A DNA stretch of 64,000 bases from Paraktedonobacter sp964250225 (GCA_964250225.1 CAXUEY010000001.1:1-64000), one strand, 5' to 3'; shown: positions 35,112-44,972, counted from the stretch's first letter. The notes: a model not told the origin generated them from the letters alone. Program-made: numbers and translations.

Positions 35112-36035
35112 ATGTCTGTTATTCCCGCCGATTTTGCGCGAAAGATGTACGATTTTCATGGCCAGGAAAAAGCGAGCGCGTGGCTGGCAAAGCTGCCTGC
35201 TATCCTGGCAGAGTGCGCCGAACGCTGGCAACTGACCATTTTTCCGCCATTCCCCAATCTTTCTTTTCACTACGCGGCTCCCGCAGAACGCGCTGATGGC
35301 ACGCCGGTGGTGATTAAAGCCTGTTCACCAACCGGCGAGTTCGCGGAAGAGGCTGAGGCTCTGCGACTGTTCCAGGATGGCGGTATGGCCCGTTTGTTGG
35401 AGATCGATGAAGGGCGCGAGGTCATACTAATGGAGCGTCTGTTACCCGGCACGCTTCTCAGTAGCCTGGTGCCAGAGCAGGATGAGCGCGCAACCTCGAT
35501 CCTGACCGCGGTGATGAAGCGTATCTGGCGACCTGTGCCTGCTCAGCACGCTTTTCCCACGGTAGAGGGTTGGGGCAGCGGGCTGGAGCATCTGCGCCCG
35601 CAGTATCACGGCGGTTATGGTCCCTTTCCGCCGCGCCTGGTTCAGGAGGCCCAGGCGTCGTTCCACGAGCTATCCGCCTCATCACCTCAACACATGCTGC
35701 TGCATGGCGACCTGCACCACGAGAATATTCTGCTCGCGGGCGAGACGTGGCGCGCCATCGACCCCAAAGGCGTGGTAGGCGATCCCGGCTATGAAACGGG
35801 CGCGCTGTTCTATAATCCCCTGGACTGGATGGCCACTGCGCCCGACCCGCGCAAGATGCTACTCCGACGCCTTGACCAGCTGGCTGAAGAACTGGAGATG
35901 GATCGCGAGCGCATCCGTGGCTGGGGGCTGGCCCAGAGCGTGCTCTCAGCCTGGTGGGACGTTGAGAACGACCCTACAGCTACGCCGCCGCATGATGTGC
36001 TGACCTGCGCGGAAATGCTTTCTAGTATCAAGTAG
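35112..36035 (+). CDS. Aminoglycoside/hydroxyurea phosphotransferase-family kinase
   Basis: This 307-aa protein kinase-like fold protein resembles the APH(6)/streptomycin 6-kinase group: a glycine-rich N-lobe with VVIKACSPTGEFAEEAEAL (the lysine and glutamate), the catalytic loop HGDLHHENIL and the metal-binding AIDPKGVVGDPGYE. Such enzymes phosphorylate antibiotics or other small molecules; sequence alone does not show drug resistance. The ATG at 35112 follows AAAGGAG (about 11 nt). The longer frame adds 47 residues rich in Cys/Ser that look non-coding. Confidence 0.8.
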   Translation: MSVIPADFARKMYDFHGQEKASAWLAKLPAILAECAERWQLTIFPPFPNLSFHYAAPAERADGTPVVIKACSPTGEFAEEAEALRLFQDGGMARLLEIDEGREVILMERLLPGTLLSSLVPEQDERATSILTAVMKRIWRPVPAQHAFPTVEGWGSGLEHLRPQYHGGYGPFPPRLVQEAQASFHELSASSPQHMLLHGDLHHENILLAGETWRAIDPKGVVGDPGYETGALFYNPLDWMATAPDPRKMLLRRLDQLAEELEMDRERIRGWGLAQSVLSAWWDVENDPTATPPHDVLTCAEMLSSIK

Positions 36036-36095
36036 ACTGTATGGGCACAATTGCCTGGTAACGCGCGAAACAGACAGGGCAGCGGACGCGCATGT

Positions 36096-37556
36096 TCACA
36101 GGTGCGACTCAATGAGCGCATTAGAAATGAAATTCAGGCTGACAAACGTATCCCTCGTTTGCAGATCCTGTTTGACATACGCAATGAACGAGCTAGAGAG
36201 TCCATCCGGGTTCTGGCTTGTGTACATGTGCTCAACTGCCCAGAAAGGGTAGCGCCCTTTTTCAATCAGCGGAGCTGAGGGAGCATACTGGTTAATATTA
36301 AGAATGGTCACATTATTGCTGGCGAGGGCATCGCCAAGATCCGCATAACCAATCGCGCCTGGAGTGCGTGCAACTGTACTCACAACATCTGACGACCTGT
36401 CCAGGACGTTCTGTGGAGGCGTGAGATCCGTTTGCCCCTGGAGCACATAGTGTTCAAAAGCAACACGCGTGCCAGAATTCCCGGCACGCCCAAAAAATGT
36501 GATCGGTATGGAGGTGGCATTTGCATCTAGAGTGTTCCATGTATGAATTTTTCCACCATAGATCTCCTGAATCTGCTGGAGGTTCAGATTACTGACGTTG
36601 GCCTGTCTATTCACGATGAGCGCAAAGACAATCACTGCTACAGGGTGATCCAGCAGGTGTTTATCGGTTGGTGCGGCAATTTCGGAATTCGCAATTGACA
36701 AATTGCCAGTATCCAGATCCTGGAGACCGGTCCCGCTGGAACTCTCATTCACAGCGATTCTAGCCACCGGACAGTTGTTCAGGTATCTTCCCGCTTCCGC
36801 ATTAGCAGTGTGATAAAAAGAAGTGGAGCCGTCAACGGTGATCGAGCCAACGGCGCAGTTGTTATTAGTAAACGCGCCAACCAGTGAGATCGCCTTTGGA
36901 ATCAACAATCCCAGCACAAAGGCGATGACTACGCCAGCAATTACCAGGCGCCTGGTGACCCGTGGCTGCGAGGACGAGTATTTTTTGATTGCCCCATCTT
37001 TAATCTGCCCGAACACTCTCATGGTGGTGCTTTCCCGGCTTTTAGCCATTACCAACACTTTGAGAAAGACAGTGTCGCGGGGATTGAGCAGCGGCGGCTT
37101 GAAGGTCATCGTCGTTTGCTCAGGCGCGTCAATTGAGAGCAGGTCTCTGAGATGGTGTGGCTGTAAGAAAGCCTGAGGCTCGGTTCTATGAATACCGCCG
37201 CGAATCAGTGGATGAGGGAAAGGAGGAGATGTAAAGGCAAAACTCAACTGGTTTGGATAATCTTCCGGGCTAATGGCCTGGTTGCCCGCGTTCTGCACTT
37301 TGATCATATACAAGCGTACATTGTTCACAGGCCGTCCATCCAGAAGCAGGGTTAGATTTTCACCGATATCGTTGTCCATATTAATGACGGAGGAGTTCGA
37401 GACGACTTCGTAAGTTAACACTTTTCTGCGGCGATTTCTCACCGCTATCACGACCGTAAGGAGGATGGCCATCGTGGACAGAATCAACGAGCCTACACCA
37501 ATCCAGAATTGCCAGATCGGGTCACCGAGGTCGGCAAAGATAAGAGCCGTGTGCAT
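36096..37556 (-). CDS. Membrane-tethered PstS-like phosphate-binding protein
   Basis: The 486-aa product has an N-terminal membrane helix (about residues 12-36) and a cytoplasmic-looking RNRRRK patch, then a beta-rich domain (about 40-200), a second membrane helix (about 205-230) and a PstS-like substrate-binding domain (about 240-486). The last has the phosphate-loop signature VDGSTSFY, ESSSGTGLQDLD, and FGRAGNSGTRVAFEHYV. Phosphate ABC components do not lie nearby. The architecture, two helices flanking an extra domain, suggests a sensor and not a transport lipoprotein. AGGGAAG lies before the ATG. Confidence 0.7.
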   Translation of the reverse strand: MHTALIFADLGDPIWQFWIGVGSLILSTMAILLTVVIAVRNRRRKVLTYEVVSNSSVINMDNDIGENLTLLLDGRPVNNVRLYMIKVQNAGNQAISPEDYPNQLSFAFTSPPFPHPLIRGGIHRTEPQAFLQPHHLRDLLSIDAPEQTTMTFKPPLLNPRDTVFLKVLVMAKSRESTTMRVFGQIKDGAIKKYSSSQPRVTRRLVIAGVVIAFVLGLLIPKAISLVGAFTNNNCAVGSITVDGSTSFYHTANAEAGRYLNNCPVARIAVNESSSGTGLQDLDTGNLSIANSEIAAPTDKHLLDHPVAVIVFALIVNRQANVSNLNLQQIQEIYGGKIHTWNTLDANATSIPITFFGRAGNSGTRVAFEHYVLQGQTDLTPPQNVLDRSSDVVSTVARTPGAIGYADLGDALASNNVTILNINQYAPSAPLIEKGRYPFWAVEHMYTSQNPDGLSSSFIAYVKQDLQTRDTFVSLNFISNALIESHL

Positions 37557-37867
37557 ACAACTTCCCTGTGCTTTCTCAGAATATTTTTGTTCTGCTTCCC
37601 TCATGTACTGAGCGATATACAAGTTCCTGCACAGATTAGCTCTTTACAGGCTTATACTGACATCGGTACATTGAGCCAGCTTACACTACGATCTATCATG
37701 CATACAAAAATACAGACATATACACTAGAATGCAAGGGTCTTACTCATATTTAACGAAAATATTACAATCACTTAATACTACAGCCTGGCCATAGGTTTA
37801 TTTCTCCTTCTTATCGAGAAGGTTTGCTTGTTCAGCATAAAAAAATGCTGTACTGTGGCCTGGCCTG
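37557..37867. other. Intergenic region with small hairpins
   Basis: About 311 bp. The sulfite-oxidase-like gene ends at 37868. Two short hairpins (CTTCTTATCGAGAAG at 37807-37821 and CAGCAT/ATGCTG with an A-run loop near 37833-37850) may form a leftward terminator. The word GCCTGGCC occurs twice (around 37784 and 37858). Confidence 0.35.
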
Positions 37868-38956
37868 TTAAACAACACGAATATGCACGCGATGCCAGGC
37901 ATTATTGGCATACCCCTTGAAATTCCAGAGGGGTTGCGCGTGTTCCGGCTGCGTTTTTCCGGTGGCATCCCAGGCGCGCACTGTCAGCATGCAAGCACCA
38001 ACGGGTAGATCCAGCAAAGCCTCCCAGAAGCACCAGGCCCAGTGGTCCGTTTTTGCTGTGATGTTTGCTGGCGTCCAGGTCGCGCCGCCATCGATGGATA
38101 GCTCAACGCGCTTGATAGATTCCCCCTCGCCGGTAATCGCGTACCCCTGGACACTGGTTGGGCCGGCTTTACACGTTTCCTCCTCGCGAGGTGTGCAGAT
38201 GACGGAGTTCAGGGCAATCTCTTCCAGAGTTTTACCCTGCGTCCAATCGGCGCGCTCTTCGGTAACATCGGGGGGGAAGGTTTTGTAATCGCGGGCCTGG
38301 AAATGATTGCTCGACGGCTCACCCTGGAGCGTGATCTCCTGCAACCACTTGACGCTCCTGGCACCTATATAGCCCGGAATAAGGACGCGTAAGGGAAATC
38401 CATGCTCTGGCGTCAGGGGAGCGTCGTTCATCTCATACACCAGCAACACTTCTGGAGCGAGTGCTTTTTCCAGCCGAATCGAACTGCCGAAGTGAACTTT
38501 TTCGCCTTCTTCCTGCGCTTCATCCATTCCGCGAAACGCCACATAGCGAGCGTCCGTGCCAATGCCTGCCGCCTGCAAAACGTCGCTGAGGCGTACCCCG
38601 CGCCAACTGGCTGTGCTAATAGGGTCAGGACCCCAGATGACTTTACCTGGAATAGAGTGAATAGCCGCCAGTTCATCGCGCCTGCTCCCAGCACATACTA
38701 GCGTGGCCGTAAGCTTGTGCTGAGCAAAGCGAGTCAAGAGGTCAGCGTAGGAGAGTTCCAGTGGCTGCTGAACCATACCGTTGACGATCAGGCGATACGT
38801 TTCGCGTTGTAGTCTCGGAAGAGAACCATGTGTGCGGATAAAAAAATGATCCTGGGGCGTGAAAAAAGAACGCCGCACCAGTTCGAGCGGCGTCCCTGCA
38901 TTCAATGGCGCTTCTTGATAGACTGTCAGATGGGAATGTTTTGCATGCGTAAGCAT
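37868..38956 (-). CDS. Sulfite oxidase-like molybdenum enzyme
   Basis: This 362-aa protein is a member of the sulfite oxidase fold: an N-terminal molybdopterin domain with the cysteine ligand in TLVCAGSRRDEL, WRGVRLSDVLQAAGI, RSVKWLQEITLQ, and a C-terminal dimerisation domain (GYAITGEGESIKRVELS, DGGATWTPA). There is no signal peptide, so it is presumably cytoplasmic. No haem b5 domain and no cytochrome subunit are present nearby. The electron acceptor is unknown. It is transcribed leftward and alone. Confidence 0.88.
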   Translation of the reverse strand: MLTHAKHSHLTVYQEAPLNAGTPLELVRRSFFTPQDHFFIRTHGSLPRLQRETYRLIVNGMVQQPLELSYADLLTRFAQHKLTATLVCAGSRRDELAAIHSIPGKVIWGPDPISTASWRGVRLSDVLQAAGIGTDARYVAFRGMDEAQEEGEKVHFGSSIRLEKALAPEVLLVYEMNDAPLTPEHGFPLRVLIPGYIGARSVKWLQEITLQGEPSSNHFQARDYKTFPPDVTEERADWTQGKTLEEIALNSVICTPREEETCKAGPTSVQGYAITGEGESIKRVELSIDGGATWTPANITAKTDHWAWCFWEALLDLPVGACMLTVRAWDATGKTQPEHAQPLWNFKGYANNAWHRVHIRVV

Positions 38957-39030
38957 AGATCTCTACCTTTCCTCTACTCGCTCCCTCAAAATACAAGCAT
39001 CCTCTCCTATCTATCATAGACCCCACTGCT

Positions 39031-42000
39031 TTATCCGCTAATCTCATCTGCTTCGACCTGCTCCAGTAGGAGCGACCAGCCGGTCTCTTGTATGAAACGC
39101 CGCAGCATCTCCTGGTACTCCTGCTCGTTGGGCAGGCTGGTTGCGCTCAGGCGGAGAGTACGCGTCTCGTGAAGCAGCGTTTTTTTACCGGTCAGACCAA
39201 TCTGTTCCGGCAAGAGGCGGCGGGCTGCTTCGAGCAGGGCTTTCTGATGTACGTGGGGATGCAGGTAGATGCGCCAGCCGACCTCTTCCTCCAGACTGCT
39301 GAGCAGAGCGGCGTAGCGTTCTCTGGCGATGTCGGGAAAGTGAAAGTGCAGCCAGAAAATTTTGAGCCGCGTATCGATGCCGACGCGAGAGAGTTCCAGC
39401 GCGCCGCTAAAGGCTGCGGTGATATGTGCCAGCGCCTCGCTCTGGGCCATACGCGGGGGCTGTTCAAGCTCCGCGCGCGAACCTGGCACGGTGATCGTGA
39501 GCTGCCAGCCGGTCTCTTCAGTAAAATGCTCCTGCGCCGCTAACACCGCTTCCTGAGGAGCCGCGCCTTTACACTGGAGAAGTAAAGCCTGTTGCGCGTG
39601 ATAGATGGAGGGCGCGCCTGCTGGTATGAGACCGTCGGGCAAGACGTGCCGGGCCATCTCTGCCAGCGCCTCCTGGTGAACGCCATCCTGCACCTGTACC
39701 TGCCAACCGGTCTGGGATTCGATTTCGGCGAAGAGCTCGCTATAACGCTGGCGCGCAACCTCCGGGAAATGGAAACGCGCGTGAAGGATGTTGCGACCCG
39801 GTTCCGCGCCAACTTTGACATAGCCAGCCTGACCACGCAGCAGACGTTGCGCGGCCTGGATCGCGCCATGCTGATCCATCAGAATGTGCGTGGGCGCCGC
39901 CGGTTGAGATAGGGGTCGCTTCCCATTGGTGGCGTGGGCAGCCTGAATCTCCAATTCTAGCTGCCAGCCGGTTTCGCTGCTAAAGCGCTCTTGCGCCTCC
40001 GCAACCTCATCTGGAGTGGCCACACCCAGACATTTGATCTGGATCATCTGATTGCCGTGATAGATCGAGGGGAAGCTGCGTTCGCTGAGTCCAGAGGGGA
40101 GGGCCAGACGCGCCACACGGACCAGTTCGCCCTGGTGCGGCTGGGGGGCGAGATTGACCTGCACGCCAGCCTCCTCGCCAATAGTCTCAAGTTGCGCGGC
40201 GTAGCGTGTGCGCGCGATATCTGGAAAATGGAAGGCCAGCGTGATCTCGCCGCTGTCCGGGTCGATACTGCGCCGGTAGAGGTCGGGCGCGTCGGCCAGG
40301 TGTTTGATGATGATCTCCTGGAGCCAGTTCTGATCGGGACGCGGCAACTCTTCCGGCTCGGCCAGCATCTCGCTCCATTCGGGCGCGAGACTATAGAGCG
40401 CCAGGCCCTCACCCTCCATCAAGGTGCGCTGCTGCATAAAGATCAGCGGGTTTTTCGCGAGGATTTTTGCCACGGCCAGACGATCTTCCAACGCGTGGGT
40501 GGAAACGTCGGCAAGCTGACACAGTTCGCTTAAGGTATAGGCGGCGGTCTCCTGGCACAGAGTGGCCAGAGTGTGCGCGGAGAGGCGGCGGCGCAGACGA
40601 CGCGCGGTCTTCACCAGACCGTCCAGCCCATCGGACGCGCCGAAACGCCCATCAAGCATCTCGTCTGTAGGTTCGCCCAGGACATCCAAAATCGCGGAGA
40701 AAGGATAACGCGTGCGCACAAAATCGACGCCACGCGGATGTTGCACGCGAATGCGTCCTCCCGGCTCGATGCCCTGGCAGAGCACTGGCTTGGTGCTGCC
40801 GGGGCTGATCTCAATCAGCAGGATCTTACCCACCAGGTCGCTTAAAAAGTCGCCTGTGGACTCCTCAGCCTGCCCGCGCACCCGGTAGGCTTCCTCTAAG
40901 GCCTGCTGACGAATGAAGTAGCGCTGCTCATAGTCGCTCTCCAACAGTTCCAGAATGGCGGCGGTGGTCTGTTCGTTGGCCTCACCATACCAGGTCGCGG
41001 CCAGTTCGCGAGCGGTGACGATGCGCAGAGACGGCACTTCGCTCACAACCTGCCAGAGATCAGGCAGGTCTTCTGACAGCAACTCACGTCCCTCGCCGAT
41101 CCCTGTGGGCAGTGTGGGGAGCGTCTGGGCCGGGGTCGCCTTGCGCGCGCCACTCTTGCTGGTCTGCGGCGTGATGCTCTCGCCATTTTCGGGCAGCAAG
41201 ACCTCCGTTTCAGTCAGCAGGCGGCGCAGGGCTGCTCTGGCCTCTGCATCGCCGTGGACCAGCGCAACTTTACGCGGCTTGAGGGCGGCGGCATACGCGG
41301 CAAGCTCGCCACCATCCGCGTGCGCGCTTAGACTGTATTTCGCCACGTGACAGCGCACCGGGACCGTCGTGCCATCGAGGTCGAGCGTGCTATTCTTCTG
41401 CTCGGCGAGGTCCAGCAAACGTCTGCCCGGCGCTTCCTCGTCCTGGTAGCCAGTGATGAGAATAGAGGCGTTCTCCTGAGATGCCAGGCGTTGAGCGTAC
41501 CAGACGCTCGGCCCGCCGGTCAGCATGCCCGAACTACTGAGGATACAGGCGGGCGGACCAGCCAGGATGCGTTCGCGCTCGCGTTCATCGCGCACAAACG
41601 CGACATTACGCCCAGTAAAGGGCAGGTAGCCCTTGCGGATCTGGCGTTGCAGGACGGGGGGCAGTGCTTCTGGCAGCAGCAAATAGGTGGAGCAGACGCG
41701 CCGCACCAGCCCATCGACATAGATGGGGAATTCAGGGATCTGACCTTTCTCTTGCGCAGCCTGCAAAACCAGTAGTAACTCCTGGCCGCGTCCCAGACCA
41801 AAGCAGGGGATGAGTGTATGGCCCCCGCGCGCGATACTCTCGGCCACCGCCTGAGACAGGCGCAGCTCTTCACCCTGGCGATTGGGATGCAGGCGCGAGC
41901 CATAAGTCGATTCCAGCACCAGCAGATCGCAGCGTTCCACCAGCGGTGGCAACGCGCCCAGCACAGTACGCTGGGGTGTGCTGCTAATATCGCCGGAGAC

Positions 42001-42507
42001 AACGAGCGTGCCATCGGAGCCGCTAAAACTGAAACTGACCGCCCCGGCGATATGACCGGCCCGGCTGGCATGAATGTTCACGCCCGGCACCTGGGGCAGC
42101 GTCAACGTCTCCCCAACGGGCAACGGACGGAGCTGGTTGAGCATGCTGGAGACAAGTTCTGGCGGATAGAGCGGGATCTCCATCTCTTCTGTGGCGCGGC
42201 GATTCATAATACGCAGCGCGTCGGCCAGCATCACCTCCATCAGCAGGCCAGTCGCGCGTGAGGCAAAGATAGGCGTCGCGGGAAACGCCTGATGCACCAG
42301 GGGCAGTGCGCCAATGTGGTCGGCGTGCGCGTGCGTAACAAAGATCGCGCGCACATCCTTGCCCTCCAGCAGAGCCAGGTCGGGCAGGGGATCACTTTTG
42401 CGATCCACACGCACGCCCGCGTCCACAACTATCCATTGTCCAGCGATCTCTATAGCTACGCACGAGGCGCCAACGCCGCTGGCACCGCCGACAAAAATAA
42501 CCTGCAT
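39031..42507 (-). CDS. Beta-CASP RNase-like metallo-beta-lactamase fused to three novel C-terminal repeats
   Basis: This 1158-aa protein is about twice the usual size. Residues 1-450 are a metallo-beta-lactamase/beta-CASP nuclease: HAHADH at 59-64, the zinc His in GHIAGA (152), the zinc Asp in SGDIS (173), then ESTYGS, SSSGMLTGG and the SAHADGGE motif, typical of RNase J and CPSF-like enzymes. Residues about 450-735 carry winged-helix-like stretches. Residues 739-1158 hold three copies of a module of about 140 aa (see the repeat entry). The ATG at 42507 follows AAGGAG; the longer frame is artefactual. It lies alone with an assembly gap upstream. RNA processing is inferred. Confidence 0.88.
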   Translation of the reverse strand: MQVIFVGGASGVGASCVAIEIAGQWIVVDAGVRVDRKSDPLPDLALLEGKDVRAIFVTHAHADHIGALPLVHQAFPATPIFASRATGLLMEVMLADALRIMNRRATEEMEIPLYPPELVSSMLNQLRPLPVGETLTLPQVPGVNIHASRAGHIAGAVSFSFSGSDGTLVVSGDISSTPQRTVLGALPPLVERCDLLVLESTYGSRLHPNRQGEELRLSQAVAESIARGGHTLIPCFGLGRGQELLLVLQAAQEKGQIPEFPIYVDGLVRRVCSTYLLLPEALPPVLQRQIRKGYLPFTGRNVAFVRDERERERILAGPPACILSSSGMLTGGPSVWYAQRLASQENASILITGYQDEEAPGRRLLDLAEQKNSTLDLDGTTVPVRCHVAKYSLSAHADGGELAAYAAALKPRKVALVHGDAEARAALRRLLTETEVLLPENGESITPQTSKSGARKATPAQTLPTLPTGIGEGRELLSEDLPDLWQVVSEVPSLRIVTARELAATWYGEANEQTTAAILELLESDYEQRYFIRQQALEEAYRVRGQAEESTGDFLSDLVGKILLIEISPGSTKPVLCQGIEPGGRIRVQHPRGVDFVRTRYPFSAILDVLGEPTDEMLDGRFGASDGLDGLVKTARRLRRRLSAHTLATLCQETAAYTLSELCQLADVSTHALEDRLAVAKILAKNPLIFMQQRTLMEGEGLALYSLAPEWSEMLAEPEELPRPDQNWLQEIIIKHLADAPDLYRRSIDPDSGEITLAFHFPDIARTRYAAQLETIGEEAGVQVNLAPQPHQGELVRVARLALPSGLSERSFPSIYHGNQMIQIKCLGVATPDEVAEAQERFSSETGWQLELEIQAAHATNGKRPLSQPAAPTHILMDQHGAIQAAQRLLRGQAGYVKVGAEPGRNILHARFHFPEVARQRYSELFAEIESQTGWQVQVQDGVHQEALAEMARHVLPDGLIPAGAPSIYHAQQALLLQCKGAAPQEAVLAAQEHFTEETGWQLTITVPGSRAELEQPPRMAQSEALAHITAAFSGALELSRVGIDTRLKIFWLHFHFPDIARERYAALLSSLEEEVGWRIYLHPHVHQKALLEAARRLLPEQIGLTGKKTLLHETRTLRLSATSLPNEQEYQEMLRRFIQETGWSLLLEQVEADEISG
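39034..40293 (-). repeat. Three protein-level repeats of an unrecognised domain
   Basis: Three copies with identical 90-residue cores start at residues 759, 912 and 1055 of the beta-CASP protein. Each reads FHFP-(D/E)-(I/V)-AR-x-RY at the start, a HQ pair 33-34 residues in, an L-P dipeptide, and (S/E)ETGW at core residues 87-90. The DNA copies differ at many positions, so the repeats are old. Confidence 0.8.
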
Positions 42508-43062
42508 GATATGGCAACTCCTTCTTACTGTTCCGCGCCGGGGAGACCGGTTTTTAAAGTGGGTTTTTATTTTAAAAAAAAAAAATACATGATTCGCACC
42601 TCTGGCGCGAAGCACTCNNNNNNNNNNTATTTTTTTTTCTCGTTGATTTTAATTTTTAAAAATATCGCACTTTTCAAAAGCTCTTCTGATTGCCACTATA
42701 GGATGCTTTTTCTCCCACGGAAAGATCCAGAAGAGAGGGGCAGTGCCAGATCCGCAAACTTCCCAAAGGGAACCAGAGGCATGTTATCAGGAGCATTGCT
42801 AGCGCGCCAATTGTACCAGGCTACTGCTCAGCATACTTGACATTTTTCGTGGGGCGTAGGACAATCAATGCCAGTGCGTGCAAAATGCTGCAAAATTGTG
42901 GCCTGGTTCATAGCTTGCGTGCCACATCATCATTCATACTCTCTTAAGAGGCAAAATCAGCGACATTGAAAAAGTCGCCACATGCACATCGTTGTGCGCA
43001 TTATACAGGCGTTTTCACCACACAAGCTGTGGGAAGACACGTTGAAAGACAGAGGCGCTCTT
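42508..43062. other. Intergenic region with 10-N gap
   Basis: This 555-bp region contains ten N at 42618-42627 flanked by A/T homopolymers (about 42558-42590 and 42628-42680), which again look like contig ends, and no convincing ORF. The right part (42680-43060) is ordinary DNA with the upstream region of the kinase gene. I see no clear promoter. Confidence 0.4.
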
Positions 43063-44901
43063 ATGCAAATGGAAACGCTGCCATCAGGTACTATTCTGCA
43101 CGGACGCTACCGCATTGAACGAGCCCTGGGCAGCGGAGGCTTCGGACATGTGTATCTGTCCGTTGATCTGCAAACTAATACGCAATTCGCGATTAAAGAA
43201 TATCTGGTCACTGGAACTAGCGGCAAGGCCCAACTGGAGCACGAGGCCCAGGTGTTGAACCAGATCCATCATCCCAATCTGCCGGCCTATCTGGCGGCGT
43301 TCGATGAGCGCGGCCATTACTATGTGGTGCTCGGCTATATCGAGGGCAACGACCTGACCGATTACATCCGCGTGGTGCGCCAGAAAAACGAGGTCATTCC
43401 CATCGCGCGTTTGATGGACTGGGTGCTCTCGATTTGCGACGCGGTGGCTTTTCTGCACAGTCAGCACCCGCCGATCATCCATCGCGATATCAAGCCCGAT
43501 AACATTCGCATCATGCCCAACGGCACTGCGATGCTGGTGGATCTGGGCAACGCGAAAACAGCCGCCGATGGCGCACGCACGCTCTTCTTTATTCGTCACC
43601 AGGGCACGCCCGGCTACGCGCCCCTGGAGCAGTATCCCGGCGGGACCGGCACCGATGAACGCTCCGATATTTACGCGCTGGGGGGCACACTCTATTTCGC
43701 GCTGACCGCTCAGGAACCACCCAGCGTCTCTGCTCGCAACCAGGCAGTGCAACAAAACCAGTCAGATCTACCCAGCCTGCAAGAGCGGCTGGCGCAAAAT
43801 CCACCCGATGTGCCGCAAGAACAGAAGCAGTTTCGCCTGGGTGTCTCCAAACCCGCGAAGCCCGCGCCGCGCCATTCACGTCACCTGGCGCAACTGAGCA
43901 CGCTTCCTCCTGAGTTGCTCCAGAAACTGGATGCAGTCATTCGCCGCGCAATGGCGATGAGGCCGCAGGACCGCTATCAGTCTGTGGCAGACCTGAGCCG
44001 GGACTTGAAAAGCGTTTTAAAAGCCCTGCCAGCCTCGACGATACCCGTGGTCGTAAAAGGGCGCCAGATCGATATTCACAGCACACAACCGGACCTGCCA
44101 ATGCTTTATGAGGCGCTGCAAACGGTCCCGGATGCATCCCAGGCCGCGCCCGTTCCAGCCTCGCCGACTCCAGGGCAGAGCACTCCACCGGTCTCGCCAA
44201 TGTCCGCGCAGACACGTGGCCTGCGTTGCCCGCATTGTGGCGCGGAATTGACGCGACTGGCTCCTTACTGTCCACAGTGCGGCGGTCCTTTGCCAACGCC
44301 ACCCCAGCCTGGACAACCCCAAAAACCGTCGGGCACACAGCATCCTGCTCAGAGTGTACCTCAAACGCCTGGAAACCAGGATATTTCGGATGTGGCAACG
44401 CAACTGGTCCCGCCGCGACTCTCACCGCGTGATCCATCCAGGCAAGCATCTCGTCAGCCTGAGCCACGCTCCACGTCCGCTTCTACACCACCCGCGCTTA
44501 TGCAGGCACATCAACAGATGGTGAAAACGCCTTCGCAATCGATGCCAGCCATTGCGCGGGTGAGCACGCCCGCCACAACACCTATGCGCGTTCCTCAACC
44601 AGTTGCGCATACCAGAGCCAAACCATTTATGTCCACAGCCCCAACTCCAACGCCAATTCCAGCATCAGGGCCGGGCCAGATGCCAGTTTCTCCCAGTCCA
44701 GATTCCCTGGCACTTCCAGACAATCGCCAGGACCGCCAGCGCAAGATCCTGATTAGCCTGACTATAGCGATCATCGCGGCGCTGATTGTGGTACTTCTCC
44801 TGCTGGTCTTTCTGAATGGCCGCCATCGCCTGGCTTCCCACATCGAGATGCACACTGTGTTTCTCACCGCACAGGGGCGTATGACGCAAGCTCTTACATA
44901 A
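43063..44901 (+). CDS. Ser/Thr protein kinase with zinc ribbon and C-terminal membrane anchor
   Basis: This 612-aa protein has an N-terminal eukaryotic-like kinase domain: glycine loop GSGGFGHV (from residue 23), HRDIKPDN (140-147), and DLG (160-162) where DFG is usual, and GTPGYAPLEQYP for the activation segment. Residues 389-407 form a zinc ribbon (CPHC, CPQC). A long Pro/Gln/Thr linker follows and then one membrane helix (about 563-585) with a short outside tail. The kinase is therefore cytoplasmic and anchored. The ATG at 43063 follows AGAGG; the longer frame adds 27 residues. It is transcribed away from the beta-CASP gene. Confidence 0.88.
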   Translation: MQMETLPSGTILHGRYRIERALGSGGFGHVYLSVDLQTNTQFAIKEYLVTGTSGKAQLEHEAQVLNQIHHPNLPAYLAAFDERGHYYVVLGYIEGNDLTDYIRVVRQKNEVIPIARLMDWVLSICDAVAFLHSQHPPIIHRDIKPDNIRIMPNGTAMLVDLGNAKTAADGARTLFFIRHQGTPGYAPLEQYPGGTGTDERSDIYALGGTLYFALTAQEPPSVSARNQAVQQNQSDLPSLQERLAQNPPDVPQEQKQFRLGVSKPAKPAPRHSRHLAQLSTLPPELLQKLDAVIRRAMAMRPQDRYQSVADLSRDLKSVLKALPASTIPVVVKGRQIDIHSTQPDLPMLYEALQTVPDASQAAPVPASPTPGQSTPPVSPMSAQTRGLRCPHCGAELTRLAPYCPQCGGPLPTPPQPGQPQKPSGTQHPAQSVPQTPGNQDISDVATQLVPPRLSPRDPSRQASRQPEPRSTSASTPPALMQAHQQMVKTPSQSMPAIARVSTPATTPMRVPQPVAHTRAKPFMSTAPTPTPIPASGPGQMPVSPSPDSLALPDNRQDRQRKILISLTIAIIAALIVVLLLLVFLNGRHRLASHIEMHTVFLTAQGRMTQALT

Positions 44902-44972
44902 TTGCTAAAATGGTGCTACTCTGCTGCAAGCAACCAGCGTCGATGGCGCCAGACAACATTCAGTAGGATAAG

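Noticed and set aside
43084..43755. 223-codon antisense frame over the kinase domain
   Set aside because: It mirrors conserved kinase codons and has no family features.
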